This document shows, piece by piece, positions 14,001-27,100 of a stretch of DNA of 64,000 bases. The stretch covers positions 806,001 through 870,000 of the forward strand of contig NW_024589857.1 in NCBI RefSeq assembly GCF_018446385.1, given 5' to 3'. A program made the position numbers and the translations under genes. Source of the stretch: Zingiber officinale (lineage: Eukaryota > Streptophyta > Magnoliopsida > Zingiberales > Zingiberaceae). The first letter of the stretch is position 1, and the number at the start of each line of letters is the position of its first letter. The notes beneath the pieces were generated by a model. The model searched no databases, was not told the origin of the DNA, and was given only the letters and a program-made list of their open reading frames with translations.

Positions 14001-17000
14001 AAATAGAAAAAAGATTAAGGAAGAACGTGAGAAAATCAATTTGGTTCAGGACATTTATTCTTCTATTAATTAAAATATTGAGGCAAAAAGATCTGGTATT
14101 TTGACTTGATGATAGAGAAATATATGGAGAATTTTAGAAAAGGTGTTTATCTAATTAAGGATATGTATGAGGATGTGAGTAAAGACTTATTTCAAGATAG
14201 GTTCATCGATCAGTCTATCTTTTATAATGAACTCATGAGTGCTGTTGTTTAGATATATTATTTTGTAGATGAGACACAGTAAATGCTAAAGGAAACTAGG
14301 GTTTTAAGTAGATTAAAGCGAATATAGGAATTTAAGTTTAATAAATAAAACAATTGTTAAGATGAGACGAGGAAATTTAAATATTTAGGATCATTATGAT
14401 GGAGGATTGAGAGATGTCTTCATAATGGGATGGGTGAAATGGAGCGCAGTGTTTTATGGGTAAGTACCTCTTAAACTTAAAGGTAAGTTATAAAACAACT
14501 TAGACCTATTATATGGATGATCGAGCACATGAGCAGAAGATGAGAGTTGCAGAGATGAGGATGTTAAGGTGGATGTGTGGACATACGAGGATGGACAAAA
14601 TAAGAAATGAAAGCATTAGAGAGAAAGTAGGAGTTGCATCTATTGAGGAAAAACTCAGAGAGACACGTTTAAGATGGTACGGACATGTACTTAGACGACC
14701 AATAAATGCTCCAGTTAGGCGATGTGAAACTATGATAAACATGCATATAAAACGAGGAAGAGGAAGACCAAAAAAGACTTGGTTAGCAACAATAAAACAA
14801 GATAAAATTTATTTAAATATAGATGATGATATAATAGGAGATAGAGCTCAATGGCTTAAAAGGATTCATACAGCCGACCCCACTTAGTGGGAAAAGGCTT
14901 GGTTGTTGTTGTTGTTGTAGTTGTCCTTTCATAGCACTTCTTTTATGGGCTTTTTCACCAATGCTTCCACAATTGCAACACAACATCACAAGGTCTGAGC
15001 AGTGTGCATATGTTGGATATGTGATTTGAAAATCTGCTCTTTTCATTCCTCAATAAAGAACCAGAGTGCATAGAAATATAACAAATGCTTGCATAGAGTG
15101 GGTATCATACGTTGATTTGCATGCATTGCTGAGTAGAGATGCTAAAAACACTCACCAGGATGATTTATGACATCTTGTTTGCTTGGAAACATTCAAAGAC
15201 AAAGAGGATGGTTTCTGTCTCACCTCTGCAGAGAACATATTGTGAATCCTAGATGACAAATCCATTTTTCCCCTGTTGAGCAGACAGTGAGCTCATCTTG
15301 TAGCACCACCTAAAATAATAGCACATCCTTTCTCCGCCAAACCCACTATAACTAGTCATTTAGAATGCATCTGTATTATGTTATGCTATAAGCATTGTAA
15401 ATTGTCAATCCCTGGAAGCATTCCACCTCCATGTTACTATATTGTGTGTGACTGTGTCTATTCTTTGGCTGCCCATTGAAATTGTGTAAGACAAGAGACC
15501 CTTATTTGAACACTAAAGTGAAGTTCCACTGAAAACCCATTATATCAATGATGGCGAGATTATATATTTTGTCAACACAGCCTTTGTAGACATCATGGAA
15601 ATGGTCAAGGAGTAATGAGTTTTGATGCCAGCAGTCATCCCAAAATCTTGAGCACACCCCCCTTCCAAGCTTCCATTCTAAACCATGCATGTACACTTTT
15701 AACTTATTGAAATACATGCCAAATGAAAAACCAACTGCAATTAGGATTTGACAGTGGTCCCACACTACCTTTGGAAGTAGTTGAGCACAGTGATTCTTTT
15801 CAATGGCAATATTATGCTGTGTGAGGGGATTATTTACCACTGTTTACATAGTTTTGCCCTATTACAAATCAAAAAGTAGACCACTTCCAATCCACCAACA
15901 GTAGTTGAGCAACCTCTGTCCTATGTAACAAAGTTTTGCATGGTGTCGGTGGAAGAACCTTCATGGGACCAGAGAAGACATTGCCTAAAGTTATCCACTT
16001 TGCCAATGATCCAAGCTGAAATAAATTGAATACTTGGTATCCAATGATGTGATAAAACACAGAATTAACCACGTTTATGAGGCCACCTTTGGAGAGGGGT
16101 TGCTTTCCACAGTAGTACCTTAGCACTGTTCTCACTATAATTTTGACCAACATACTCAATCAGGTTTCCTCAATCCGAGTTGGAATCACACATAAGTAAA
16201 CAAGAACTCAGCAAACTTTGCACTCCAAAATCTCTATCAGCCTCCTGTCTTTGGGTAAGTTGCTGCAAATATACGAAAGCAAAGCATTTTGATATTTTAT
16301 GCACAGCCCACTAAGTGGTGCAGATGCCCCAATCTATTCCTAATGAACAATGGAAAAAAAAAAATAAGGTTTCATCTGCAAATTGGAGGATGTTGAGACT
16401 GTTATCTAGCTAAACTGTAGCAAATACATAATCGCAGCACAATGCCCCAGTCTGTATGAGGAAACTATTAGCATTATAAAGAGGAGTCTTGACAATGATT
16501 ACGTTGCCTTAAACCTTGCAGCATTTGAACCATGGTCCATGGGCAGTACACTGTTAACAAGAAGAGCTAAACTTCCAGTTGTGATGACGTTTTAACTAGG
16601 TGATCCATCTTGCAGGTAAACCATGGTGAGAATAAAGTCCACACGCTTACAAGGTTAAAAACTTTCTTGTAGGTGAATTTAATGATAATTATTTCTATTC
16701 TTGATGAACTTCACAAATTAATGGCTGCAGTGACGCACATATAACAGCGATTTGCCATGACACAAATTGATATTGTCAAACTAGATTGATATATTAGTTT
16801 CCAATTGTAGTGCAAGGAGCCTATAGTTCCACTTAACAATAATAAGATCCAGAGCAATCCACCTTAAGTCAGCAACCTAGAGACATCTGAGCTTGCTATT
16901 CCCGAATAAATTTAGGCTGCCTTGCTATGCAGGAGAAGCTATCACTATTTTTCTATCAGCTAAACTAGAATATCTAGAAAAAATTAACGGATAAAAAAAG

Positions 17001-17629
17001 ATGTTTACTGAAGAAGGTAGCAGATATCTACAGAGAATCAGGTTCAACAGATGATTCTATCCACAACCAGGGAGTTGATTTAAACAGATCCCATGAATCA
17101 ACTCTTACTCTAAGCTATTGTGGCAACAATAAAATGGAATTATACTTCTAATAGTGCTTCAATCTCATTTTTAAATGTCCAATTCGAACATTGATTACAG
17201 CAATTAAGCTATTCAAATTGGAAAACTTTCAGGGGGAAACCAGATAAAGACATTGCCAAAATAAGGGCCGCGCCCTTCCCTTGCATGAACCACTCGAATT
17301 TGAAGAAACCAGTCACGTTAACCTAACCAACGGCGTTGGAGCAATGAGAATCGAACCGATCCAGGCCAGGGAATAATAGATCTAGAATAAGCAAGCAGTT
17401 GAATGAGGCGTCAAATGGAAAGGATCCGTGAAGCATGGCGGAAGGCAGTAAGATCTATGCACTTATGGTACCCAAAAATTTCAAACAATCCATAGCTACC
17501 TGACATCAAAAATGAAAAAGGATTCCATGAGAGAGGTACCGTCTGGGAATCGAGGACGAGGACCTTCATTCCAGGGATGTCCTGCAGCATTCGGCCGATG
17601 TAGTCACGAACCAGAGAGACGAGTACCAT
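5094..17629 (-). CDS. VPS45: Vacuolar protein sorting-associated protein 45 (Sec1/Munc18 family)
   Basis: SM protein that binds Tlg2/SYP4-type syntaxins and supports SNARE-mediated fusion at the trans-Golgi network and endosomes. Thirteen exons in transcript order: 17629-17540, 11638-11443, 11357-11278, 10773-10546, 10407-10282, 10179-10099, 9996-9855, 9773-9595, 7655-7500, 6570-6463, 6395-6274, 6153-6022, 5151-5094. They total 1698 bp, or 565 residues plus stop; the Arabidopsis protein has about 569. It begins [18 protein letters not shown]. Family blocks include [46 protein letters not shown] and [13 protein letters not shown]. The last exon lies 0.87 kb beyond exon 12 and encodes [18 protein letters not shown]. 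Exon 2 uses the GTATGTG donor; the GT two bases earlier would break frame. Intron 1 is 5.9 kb and carries two LINE insertions. No lesion seen. Confidence 0.95.
5382..5565 (+). mobile_element. RTE-type LINE, 5'-truncated 3' end
   Basis: About 180 bp that align by eye with the 3' end of the larger LINE at 14.75-14.92 kb. Shared parts are the aacaacaataaaa stretch, atagatgaagataat, the CCACTTGGTGGGAT word and the TTG-repeat tail. It sits in the last intron of VPS45, antisense to that gene. Strong 5' truncation is typical of LINE insertion. Confidence 0.75.
11990..14922 (+). mobile_element. RTE-type non-LTR retrotransposon (LINE), degenerate
   Basis: Lies in VPS45 intron 1, antisense to the gene. 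The 5' part contains GGTCCCAAGCCCGGATAAAG, typical of plant RTE leaders, then a duplicated 84-87 bp unit. Endonuclease homology starts at about 12360 ([21 protein letters not shown]) and continues at 12650-13020 ([27 protein letters not shown]). RT-like pieces follow at 13790-13990 ([14 protein letters not shown]). The C-terminal part at 14513-14887 is well preserved ([22 protein letters not shown]). It ends with CCCCACTTAGTGGGAAAAGG and a GTT-repeat tail. The reading frame is broken by several stops and frameshifts and most of the central RT core is missing or scrambled, so it cannot be autonomous. The GDLN motif of the nuclease reads GNLN. Confidence 0.9.
12149..12319 (+). repeat. Two-copy tandem repeat in the LINE 5' region
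   Basis: Copy 1 is 12149-12232 and copy 2 is 12233-12319. Both run from GCGTTRCAGGGTCCGACTGT to GCAAGAGTTC, with few differences, the main one a 3-base insertion in copy 2. The unit is open in the + frame that leads into the endonuclease. Confidence 0.9.
15470..16660 (-). mobile_element. L1-type LINE remnant
   Basis: Minus-strand translation shows L1 reverse-transcriptase landmarks in the expected order. A FADD-box relative (LQFADETL) lies near 16360-16400. Then come [20 protein letters not shown] at about 16080 and a zinc-binding-domain stretch [16 protein letters not shown] at about 15650. It is interrupted by several stops and has neither a 5' end nor a clear poly-A tail. It lies in VPS45 intron 1 in the same direction as the gene. 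Confidence 0.75.
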
Positions 17630-17855
17630 CTCTTTTTTCACCGCCGGTACACGGCTATGCAGGTGGTTACCTCGGTCGCAGTGGTGACGGAAGGAGGGAG
17701 ACGTACGAAGCAAGCTGACCGCCGGAGCAATCGTAGGCGAAGAGTCTATGGGGAAAGGGAGAGAGACGCGATTTATTTTTTTTTCTCTGTCTGGGTTCGT
17801 TCTGTTTACTTGGAGAGGAAGCTGGAGGTCAAAATAAACATATATTTATCCTGAA

Positions 17856-17864
17856 TATATATAG
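17856..17864 (-). promoter_or_regulatory. Candidate TATA box of VPS45
   Basis: CTATATATA read on the minus strand, about 230 bp before the VPS45 ATG at 17629, leaving a leader of roughly 200 bp. Position and sequence fit, but there is no direct evidence of use. Confidence 0.4.
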
Positions 17865-17877
17865 GTTTTGATATCAC

Positions 17878-18918
17878 ACCCGTCATCACCATGGATGAAT
17901 GAGCACGGATGCTCTGATTCATAAATTATAAACTAAAGAATTATCCATTTTATAAATTAATCTATTTTAATGAATCCATTACTTAAATAAATAGAGTCTA
18001 TAATAATCCATCAATTACAAATAATAGATCATCTTCATAAATTATGGACTAGAGGATCATGTTTGAAAAATAATTTAGACATCCTACTGAGTACATTTTC
18101 ATGTGCCCACGCACTGAGTCACCTACGGTGGTCGTCCACTCACTCATCCAAAGTGGATGCATCCGGAAATGACATTTAGTATTTGGTTTGATAAGAGTTT
18201 ATTTTATTCGTTCAATATATACAAGATTAATAAAACAAATAAACTTAAACAGCTCGTTAAACTAAATAAACAAATTTGAATACATATATATTCAACTCGT
18301 TAATATTTATGAATAATATTTATGAACAATGTTTGAGAACGTTGTGAACAATATTCGTGAACAATGTTCTTGAACAATATTCATAAATTATATTTATTAA
18401 TAATTTTTTTAAGTATGTTAAATAAATAATAAAATAAACAAATAACTTTAAATTATTAAATTTAATAATCAATCAAATAACTAAAAATTTTAAACAATCA
18501 AATAAATTTAAATTTAGAATTCGATAGCATCTAAATGAGTCAAACTTAAGTCAAGTTCATAACAAATAAATCAAATTAAGTTTAAATAATTGTTTTAAAA
18601 ATTTAATCCATTTTAAATTTGACTTGATTATCTTATTATTAAATAAGTTTGAAAATCTTAAATCTTAACTCGGCTCAATTCATTTAGCGCCCTAGAGACA
18701 TGGGGCACCCGATCACTTTGTCACAGATGTGGACAGAGGCATACACACTAAGGTTGAGAATCAAAGCAAGATACTTGATTAATTTGTCAAACATCTCGCC
18801 GTTGCACCTTGTCGGCACGTTGGCTATGATTTGTTGTTATAATGTAAAGTAATTACCACGGAGTAATAGTGACATGTAATAAAATATAATATTTTATTTA
18901 ATTTATATATACATAATC
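17878..18918. other. Intergenic AT-rich repeats
   Basis: No gene. 17930-18070 repeats ataaattatgga-like words. 18180-18690 resembles a plant hAT-type non-autonomous element: aacaatgttc/gaacaatattc motifs alternate and AACTCG words occur near both ends. Termini are not clear. Confidence 0.4.
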
Positions 18919-19801
18919 TGTTCAAAAGTCGGAGAGACGGATACTGTGATGTAGCGCTCTTGTTGGTCTCCGGTGGACTTCGTTTCTGCCTGCAATACAA
19001 GCAGCGTCAGTGTCGAGTCAGGGAAGTGGTTCCGGTGATGCCCCTTCGACGCTCAAGTCAGTCTCTAGTAAGACAAGAAGCAAATAGAATTGTAGCGCAA
19101 CAGTAGAAATCGCGAGAAAAGCATACCTCCGTCGATGTATGGACCCCCCTTTATATAGGGTTCCTGAAGCGTATATGCACACTTCTCAAAGCGAACACGT
19201 TGTCCCAAATTTTCCCTGAAGAGATATGTCAGTAAAGTGTCTCCAACACAGTACATTAACGGGTCGTGCATATCTCTGAAATGATAGTGGAAGCTTCCGC
19301 CGTACGATCCTCTGTCTGATCATGTCATCTATTGGCGGCAAAAGGATGTCGAAGGATATCCTGCTGTGCATGTTACCTAGCCAAACGGAATGGCTGCTCG
19401 GCTAGGATTCTGATATCCTTGCGTCTGTCGTCACACCGAGCGGGATGGTCGCTCGGCTGAAAGTCCCCTATCCGAATGTCGTCCTCTGCTAGGCCGAGCG
19501 AGATGGTCGCTCAACCGGGAGGCCACTATCGCGCTAAGCAGGAGAGTCGCTCGGTTGAAAGTCCTCGGTCTGTGTCGCCCGCCGTCGCGCAGAGCGGAGG
19601 AGTCGCTCGGTCGGCTTCTATGCGTCCTTTGAGCGTCGGTTTGATTATTCTGTGTCGGAGACGGTGGGTTAGTGCTTAACCTCCAGTCGAAATACGCCCT
19701 TCCCGACCGGTCAAATCCCTTCATCCGTTGACCGTCTTGACTTTGACTCTCATTATCTTCCACCGTGATAGTAGGACAGGTCCCTCATCATCACCCCATC
19801 A
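18919..19801 (-). mobile_element. Gypsy-type LTR, probably solo (fossil)
   Basis: Read on the minus strand it begins TGATGGGGTGATGATGAGGG and ends ACTTTTGAACA. It has a TATATAAAGG promoter box near 19152 and a GACTTGAGCGTCGAAGGGGC stretch typical of the transcribed part of Gypsy LTRs. No internal domain lies beside it, so a solo LTR is likely. The flanking 5-mers (taatc, atatc) are not a clean duplication, so ends are approximate. Confidence 0.55.
19385..19625. repeat. Short interspersed GAGCG..GTCGCTCGG units inside the LTR
   Basis: Four or five partly palindromic units of the form GAGCGRNAYGGTCGCTCGGY occur at irregular spacing of about 50-70 bp in the upstream part of the LTR. They make this stretch GC-rich compared with its surroundings. 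Such arrays are common in the U3 region of plant LTRs. Confidence 0.6.
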
Positions 19802-21182
19802 ATATCTATATAGTAATTGTAGTAAATAGCTAGGTAGCTAGCTGGCTGTTATAAACTTTTTTAAATGGTTTTATAGAATTTAAATAATTTTGAATAAAAA
19901 TTATTTTTATATAATAATTTTGATTATAATTTAAATAATTTTGAATAAAAAAATATTTTGATATAATAATATTTATATATAATAATTTTGATTAGAATGA
20001 AATATGATATTTTAGTTATTTTATAACGATTACATTAACTTTAAAAGTAAAAATATTCTTGAAATAAAATATAATGGGCCATTTGATTATTTACAAAAAA
20101 AAAAAAATACTTATTTAACGATTCATTAAATGTGAAATTTTAATTGTTACATAGAAGAGAAGCCTTTATTTATTTATCTATTTAAAATATCATAATATAT
20201 TAATTAATTCTAAGACAAAAACTGCACTCGAAGAAGATGATCTCCGTCATTTTTACCTTCATTAAAAAAGTTGACGTCAAATCATCTGTATCAGCATTTC
20301 TAAATATAAAATTTATGTACTCCTCTAAATTGAAAAAATAAAATTTATTTTTTAAAGATTATAATTTTATTTAATTTGAAAGTGAAAAATAAAATAAAAT
20401 AAAATAATAGAATGGATAATGTAAGTAGTAGAGAAAAAATAATTAATGTAATATGTAATGAAAAATAATAATCTAAATTTTAAAGATATTATAAAAAAAA
20501 TAATATGCATACTGTAAGAATAAATAATATGAATACTTTAAGAATAAACTCCATAAAGCCATTAATATTCAAGCGAAATCAAATTCTCGTACGAAAGGTG
20601 AAACGAACGGAGCACTATGATCACCAACTAACGCAGAAACTAGGGGATTTCATAGCATAGGTAGCCATCAACTGTCATGGAAAAGAGAGGTCATTTTGCA
20701 TCCTTGAGTCGATAGTCCAACCAGCACAATGCTAGTCTAGCCACCGCCGTGAGAATGCCTTTCTGCCGTTGACGGGGCTCACAACCGAAAAAATTCGGAC
20801 TCAGGCCTGATCTATTTCACATTCATTACGACATGTTCAACTTCAACCCATAACTAGCTATAAAAGAGAAAAGGAATGCCTGTTCATCGTTCAAACATGG
20901 ACTACATCGATCCAATTGACAATATGATAACTTAGAAATCGACAGATAAGTCCTCATTGCCCTACTAAAGAATTAGTTAAACACCTGAAACATTTGTTCC
21001 TTTGAGCAGAAACCCTTTATCAGAGCACTTTTAGCTGCAGATGAGACATAAAAATTGCTCTAGAAGGCCATTAATAAATCAACTGCCCTCGAGAAAATCA
21101 CGCTCCGAGGGCATATTAGCTGCTGTTTCGCTAGTCATCTGACACTTTCTCGTATACGAAGAGAACACTTGTGCTTGAAATC
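19802..21182. other. Intergenic, AT-rich; 3' flank of FIP37
   Basis: 19850-20560 is very AT-rich with repeated ttttgat/ataataatt blocks. 20600-21180 is of ordinary composition and probably includes the FIP37 3' UTR. No gene or element was identified. Confidence 0.5.
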
Positions 21183-24100
21183 TTACACCTCGATTTCAGG
21201 AGAATTAATTTCGGTGGCTACTTCTTTGTCAGCTTCGGCATCGGTGATTTCGGTGTTGGCATCGCAGTTGTCATCTGCGTCTTTTTCCTCAGTTTCTTCT
21301 TCTTTCTGGGAAAGTGATTCCTTCAACTTTCTCAGTTCCAAATCCTTCGCTTCCAGTTTCTCTTGCAAGATATAAACCTGACACAGACGACACATACAGT
21401 TACATGATTTTGAGCATTACCTTTGCTAGATTTACCTAATACAAGTAATTTGTGCCATCAAATACAAACAAATGTTACTATCCATTTAGGCGAGAGAATT
21501 GACCTATGAACTAGAAAAACATAATCAGTAGCGCAAAATGCTGAAACCAATCTACTAATAGTTTGCTCCTCTAAGCTTACAGAGTTTTTTAATTAGCACG
21601 CAAGTCACAACGTACCACGTGCTAAACTAGAGTGTCACGATAAAAGGATTCAATCAGTAGCATATTCAGTTATCAACACCAAACAAAGTTAAATACTAGT
21701 TATGAAACATAACATTATATCCAAAAGTAGAGAACCAAGCAGCAATGAAGCAATAATAATAAATACAGAAGTGGCAGTCACTAAGGGAACACCAAAACAC
21801 TGAACCATCCCATATAAAGATGGTTTCTGGTTATCTAGTTGCAGTAGTGACCCCATAGACTTGTACTTTTGCCTCTCTAGAATTGCAATCATAGTAAGAT
21901 CAAGGTTTATTCAATTTATAAGGACTCCCAAGCATATGTATTAACCGTTCATAGTTATGGCTTAGATAATTAAAGGCTCATTATCTAATGGTATGACATG
22001 GTTTATATGTCAATGTGACAATGTCAATGTCAACTAATATGAACCAAACAAATGTATAATCACACAAGATACACAAAATATCTGTGACAAAACAATTTTT
22101 AAATGAAGTGAAATAAAAAAATTTTAAAAAATATTTTTATATTTTTTCCTATGGGCTATTGGAGATTTTAACTACTTGGTTGATTCAAGAGTACCGTGTT
22201 ACATGAGCATTTCATAATGATAATTCTCAGAATATTTTTTTCTCTTGATCTATAGTATAAATATAAATCATTTCTATTAGATCTTCTATCTATATTGTAT
22301 TATCCTGTGACTAAGTTTATTACAAAGCATTTAGCTGATAATATCGAATTCCAAATACATTCTCTATATGATCCTTAGAATGCTAAAAGAAATAACTTGT
22401 TCTCCTTCCGTAAAGAATTCTTCTAATAACCCAAACTTAAACTTTGCAAAAAATTATTTGGTTGACTTTTATGTTTACCGACAAAAGATCTCGAGTAATA
22501 TTCAAATGAGAAGCATAAACAAACTTAGCAGTATATCCCTAGTAGTAACACACCCAAACAGTTGGGACACAGTTTGTAGTCATATCACCTCTAGGTAGGT
22601 TTGGTGTGAAGAAAAGAACCTCGGCATGATCTAAACGTCAAATGGCATTACAAAATATATTTGATGATAAGTTATACGAGTATTACTTAAATAGCATCAC
22701 CATGAAACAAAAGGCTAGATGGAAACTTCACTTCCCAAATAACCAATTCAGAGATGCATATTTGGATTAAACATAACTGGAAATTATAGAGATCATTCAC
22801 TGTACCAACGAACTCAATTTGAGTCTCAAATTAGCACCAAAAAGTAACAGCTAAACCTTCTCCTCGATTGGTAGCATTTGTTAAGGAGTTCAAAAGAAAC
22901 TGATCAAAGATTTGGAATTCTAGTCGTACTCCAATATTATCATATCGCATACGATTAAACAAAATAATGTAGTTCAACAAAAGACTACTGAAATCTACAC
23001 CTCCTGTAGAAATATACTAATATTGAGAGAATATTTGTTCGCATATAGCCCTCCCAGTTTCCAGACATTTCAATTTCAATCTAAAAGCAACAAAATGGAA
23101 TTGATTATTGTTAATGCTGTAGCTTACCATTTCATTTGAACTTTCAACATCATTTGTTAGGCCTTCCATGTGCTTGTATAATGCTGCATGAAACAAAAAA
23201 TTATGAACATCAAGAATGCCTTTATAAATATATGGAAAAACAACTTTGGCAATGAGCAGAAAATTGCTCAGTACAATGATATTCAAAAATATTGGGCATG
23301 CAGGAACAAGAATTGTGAACTAAATTCAGAAAGCTGTTAAGATCAAGAGATTCAAATTACCAATGAAGGATGGATAAAACCAGAAACGAGTATCCTATAT
23401 AATTATAGCAGGTCGTAAATATGTAAAGCCTTGCAAAGTGATGTTTAAATGAACATTGGCAATGCATAAAATATCAAGTAAAATGAATCGCCAAAAGGTG
23501 TCAAACTAAAATGGACCAGACTGATTCCAGATGGTATATGAAGATAGCAAATGGCAAGTTAACACAGGGTATATATAATTACTCATTAAAACTGGAAAGA
23601 TGACAGAGGTATTAGAAATAGATTGACAAGAAAGATTTATAAAAGGGATATGATAAAACAATTCACAGAAAAAGTGCATTTTAACTACAGAAGTGAGGAA
23701 GATGAATATTCATTGTATATAAAAATATATATAGCAAGTAATATGCATAATCAGGAGGCATGGTAAATTAGAAGTTGCTGTGCAAACCTTCAAATTGGTT
23801 TCTTAGTTCTGCATTTTGAGACTTAAGTACTGAGATCTTCATTCCCAATTCATGGATCTACAAAAAGAGCCAATTAAGGTTTGCAAGGTAAAAAAATAGT
23901 AAATATGTAAGAGGTGACTCTCCGATATATTGATTTGTGTATGCTGAAAAATTTGAATGAAGAACTTCAGAAGGTGATGTGAATACTAAATATAAATAAT
24001 CCATCTTTAAAGGAAAGAAATAAATAAATAAAAACCTTAAGCACCTAAGACACTCTCAAACCCATCTCATGAATGTAAACAAATGGTATCTGATGCGGCA

Positions 24101-27100
24101 CAGGTCAATTGATTTAGCCCTTCTGATGCAGAAAGAAATAATGCATTTAAACACAGAATGAATGTCCTAAATAATATGGGATGTAACATAGAGACAAGTG
24201 GTATTACTTTGCCTTCAGATGCCATAGCCCCAATCTCCTCATTCTCCTCCTGTAATGTTCTACACTTTGACATTAACATTTTTCCAAGCTTACTGGAAGC
24301 AGTAAAGTTGACAGCAGCAAGATTGTCTTGCAATTCTTTGATTTTTTTCTCTTTCTCTTCAACCAAATTCTGGTACATAACGCAACTGACTATGACCTCT
24401 CAATAACAGTGAGATTGTAAAGAAACTGACAGTAACACTAAGCACAGTTACAAGAAATAAAGAAGCAAGTTACAAAAAAAAAAACTCCATTAACATCTAT
24501 CCTTCTGAAGTACCTTTAGACGAGTAAACTCCTCATGTATGGCAGGATCAAGTAATAATCGCCTTGTCTGTGAAAAGAACATAGCAAACAAAACAATAAA
24601 AAAAAAAAGACAATTACCAAGGAAGCTATCTGATAACTTCTAATCTACAGAACAGATCCAATGGTTCCAAAAGAAGATTAAGAAAGAAAACTGCATTGGA
24701 GACATGCATACAACATAAAAAGGAATAGGCCAGTGGTCAAAATTCAAACTATCATAAGCAGGAAATGAAATATTGTGTACTTGTAAACCAATTTAAATAA
24801 GCAAATAACTCAAATTCACAGCCAACTAAAAAAAAGGACAAAATAGAGAAAACATAGGTGCTTGAAATAGCTAAGTCATGTAGTCTTTGTAGACATACTC
24901 CACATATCCCCTTGTCCTTTCATTGTACTTCCATAAAATTTGCCATATTGATTTCCCACTCATTCAAACAGGCAAAAGGCAGAATACCCTTCAGAGACCA
25001 CAAGCGCTAGCAACTGCATCTCATGAACTGGCTAATAACTTATCTATTGCCTAGTGGAGCAAAAAGACAAAGTTCCTGGAACTAAGACCTTTCGGTACAA
25101 AAGATTGGGATTTGCAGACAGCCAAATGACTGGAATAATTCTTTTCCAGAATAGCTACATCCCAGTTCAATCTAGACAAACATTAGACTTTCATATATAT
25201 AAAAAGAATTAACTATTTCTGAATCCCTAGTGGATTACATTTGCTACAACCGAATTCGTAGTTTACTAAATTCCCAGTCAAGTATATAAAAGATGCATAG
25301 AATACCAGAAACAAACAGATTCAACTGAGACAAAACATGTAAGCACATTTTAGAGGAAAATGAATCCAATGTCATATTCTAGTTCAACTTCAAGCGTATT
25401 AGTCAAATCGTCTAAAAGTTCATTTAAGTAAATGATTAAAAAGCTAAAACTTTATTATGTCCAAATTTCCATCACCATGAAATTTAAGGGAATGTTGTGA
25501 TAGTAACCGACCATTTATCACTGTCTGAATGAACCAGTTATGTTAAGATTCCCTGGCATTTTACTTGATGTAAATCTGAGTCTGTGATAGCTTTAACTAT
25601 TTGCATGTTTGCTAATATTAAGAAAAAAGGATCGATGCAGAGTGACACTTGACCAAGGTACTTTAGAAAATTATTATTGGAAATACAGTGCATCTTATGA
25701 AGTGGCAGAACAATTATCAATTGATGAACTTTTAGGGGGGAAAAGACAGATCAATAGCACTCGCATTATCCAAAATTGATAGCCAACTTACTTTATATAG
25801 TAAAAGGTAGATGCTCATGAATCATACCTGCATTGACGGCGGTCTCAGCTGAGTCTTCAAGTCTCGAACCGCAGACTAGAACATAACCAAATGACCAAAC
25901 TCAATAATCTCGGATAACCAGGCTAGGTGCAAATAACTTACAAAAAACTAAACAGCATTTAAAAACAGAACATTTTTTGAACCCGAAATAATTAAATGCA
26001 TTGTGTGTCAAGTTGTTGATGGGTTTGATTCTTGATTCGTAAAACATTTCGAAACTCCATAAAATATGGCCCTAATCTTGGTAGAAACACTAATGCAAGG
26101 GTGCAATGTTATCACTATTCCAGTGACCAGTGACAAGTTGATTAGTAATTATCCTGTTCCTGTCTTTCTTTAAAAGGGGAGATATAGTAACGGAAAATCA
26201 TACTCCAAAATACACTAAAAATAAGTACTATAAAGCTTCATTGACTTGTGTATGTCAGTATGATGAGGGAATTAGAAAAAATAATGCAGCATATGACTAA
26301 AGGTAAGAAAGATACTGGAAGGTAGTTTACCTTGAGATCAGCAATTTCCTGCTCTCTTTTTGCAAAAGTGACAATAAACGCAGCCTCTCTTTTCTTAGCT
26401 TTCTCTAGCTGAAAGTAACAAATTCGATGGATTGCACTGACACTCAAGACTTGGCTATGCAATGAGGTTATGCATCAAGAAATATAGAATCCAACCAACC
26501 TGTTCCTTTAAGGATTCTTCAGAAGACTTTAAGTTCTGGAGATAAGTTAACACCAATCCAGGTTCTATATCAACAGAACCAGTAAGTGAAGAGAAACATT
26601 CCGACAAAATGAAAGAAAGCTGTATTTAGAAAAGTAAAAAAACCTGGAGACATTCCAGTTGGAGTGGCTGGTCGATACTGAAAGGCAGAATGCCATTTTT
26701 GAATCTCTGATTTAGCAACTTCTAACTCTTGCTGAAACACATGGATAAATTGTTCCCAGAAAATATTATCAAGATACAGTTTTTCATTATGTATGTCAAA
26801 CAATACAGAAACTTCTGGTGTTAAAATTTTTAAGTGCATAAAAATGCATTACTAATCTACAAAAACGGATTATCAAAGAAGAAATGTTATCTATCAACCA
26901 TTGAATAGGAATCTATCTGAAAAAGTGAACTTATGAGCTAACAAATATGAAATTCCAAAATTCCATACATCATCATTGTGCTGGAGAAGCACTGACTATA
27001 TTCAATTTGAAAACCCAAAAAAAATGAAATAAAACATAAACAACAATGCTGCCTTATTAAAATAGAAGCAAAATGGTGATTGTTCCCAGGCCAAAAAAGA

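Noticed and set aside
22100-22650. Possible coding fragment in the last FIP37 intron
   Set aside because: A minus-strand translation gives a few protein-like stretches, but I could not match it to any family and the frame breaks often.
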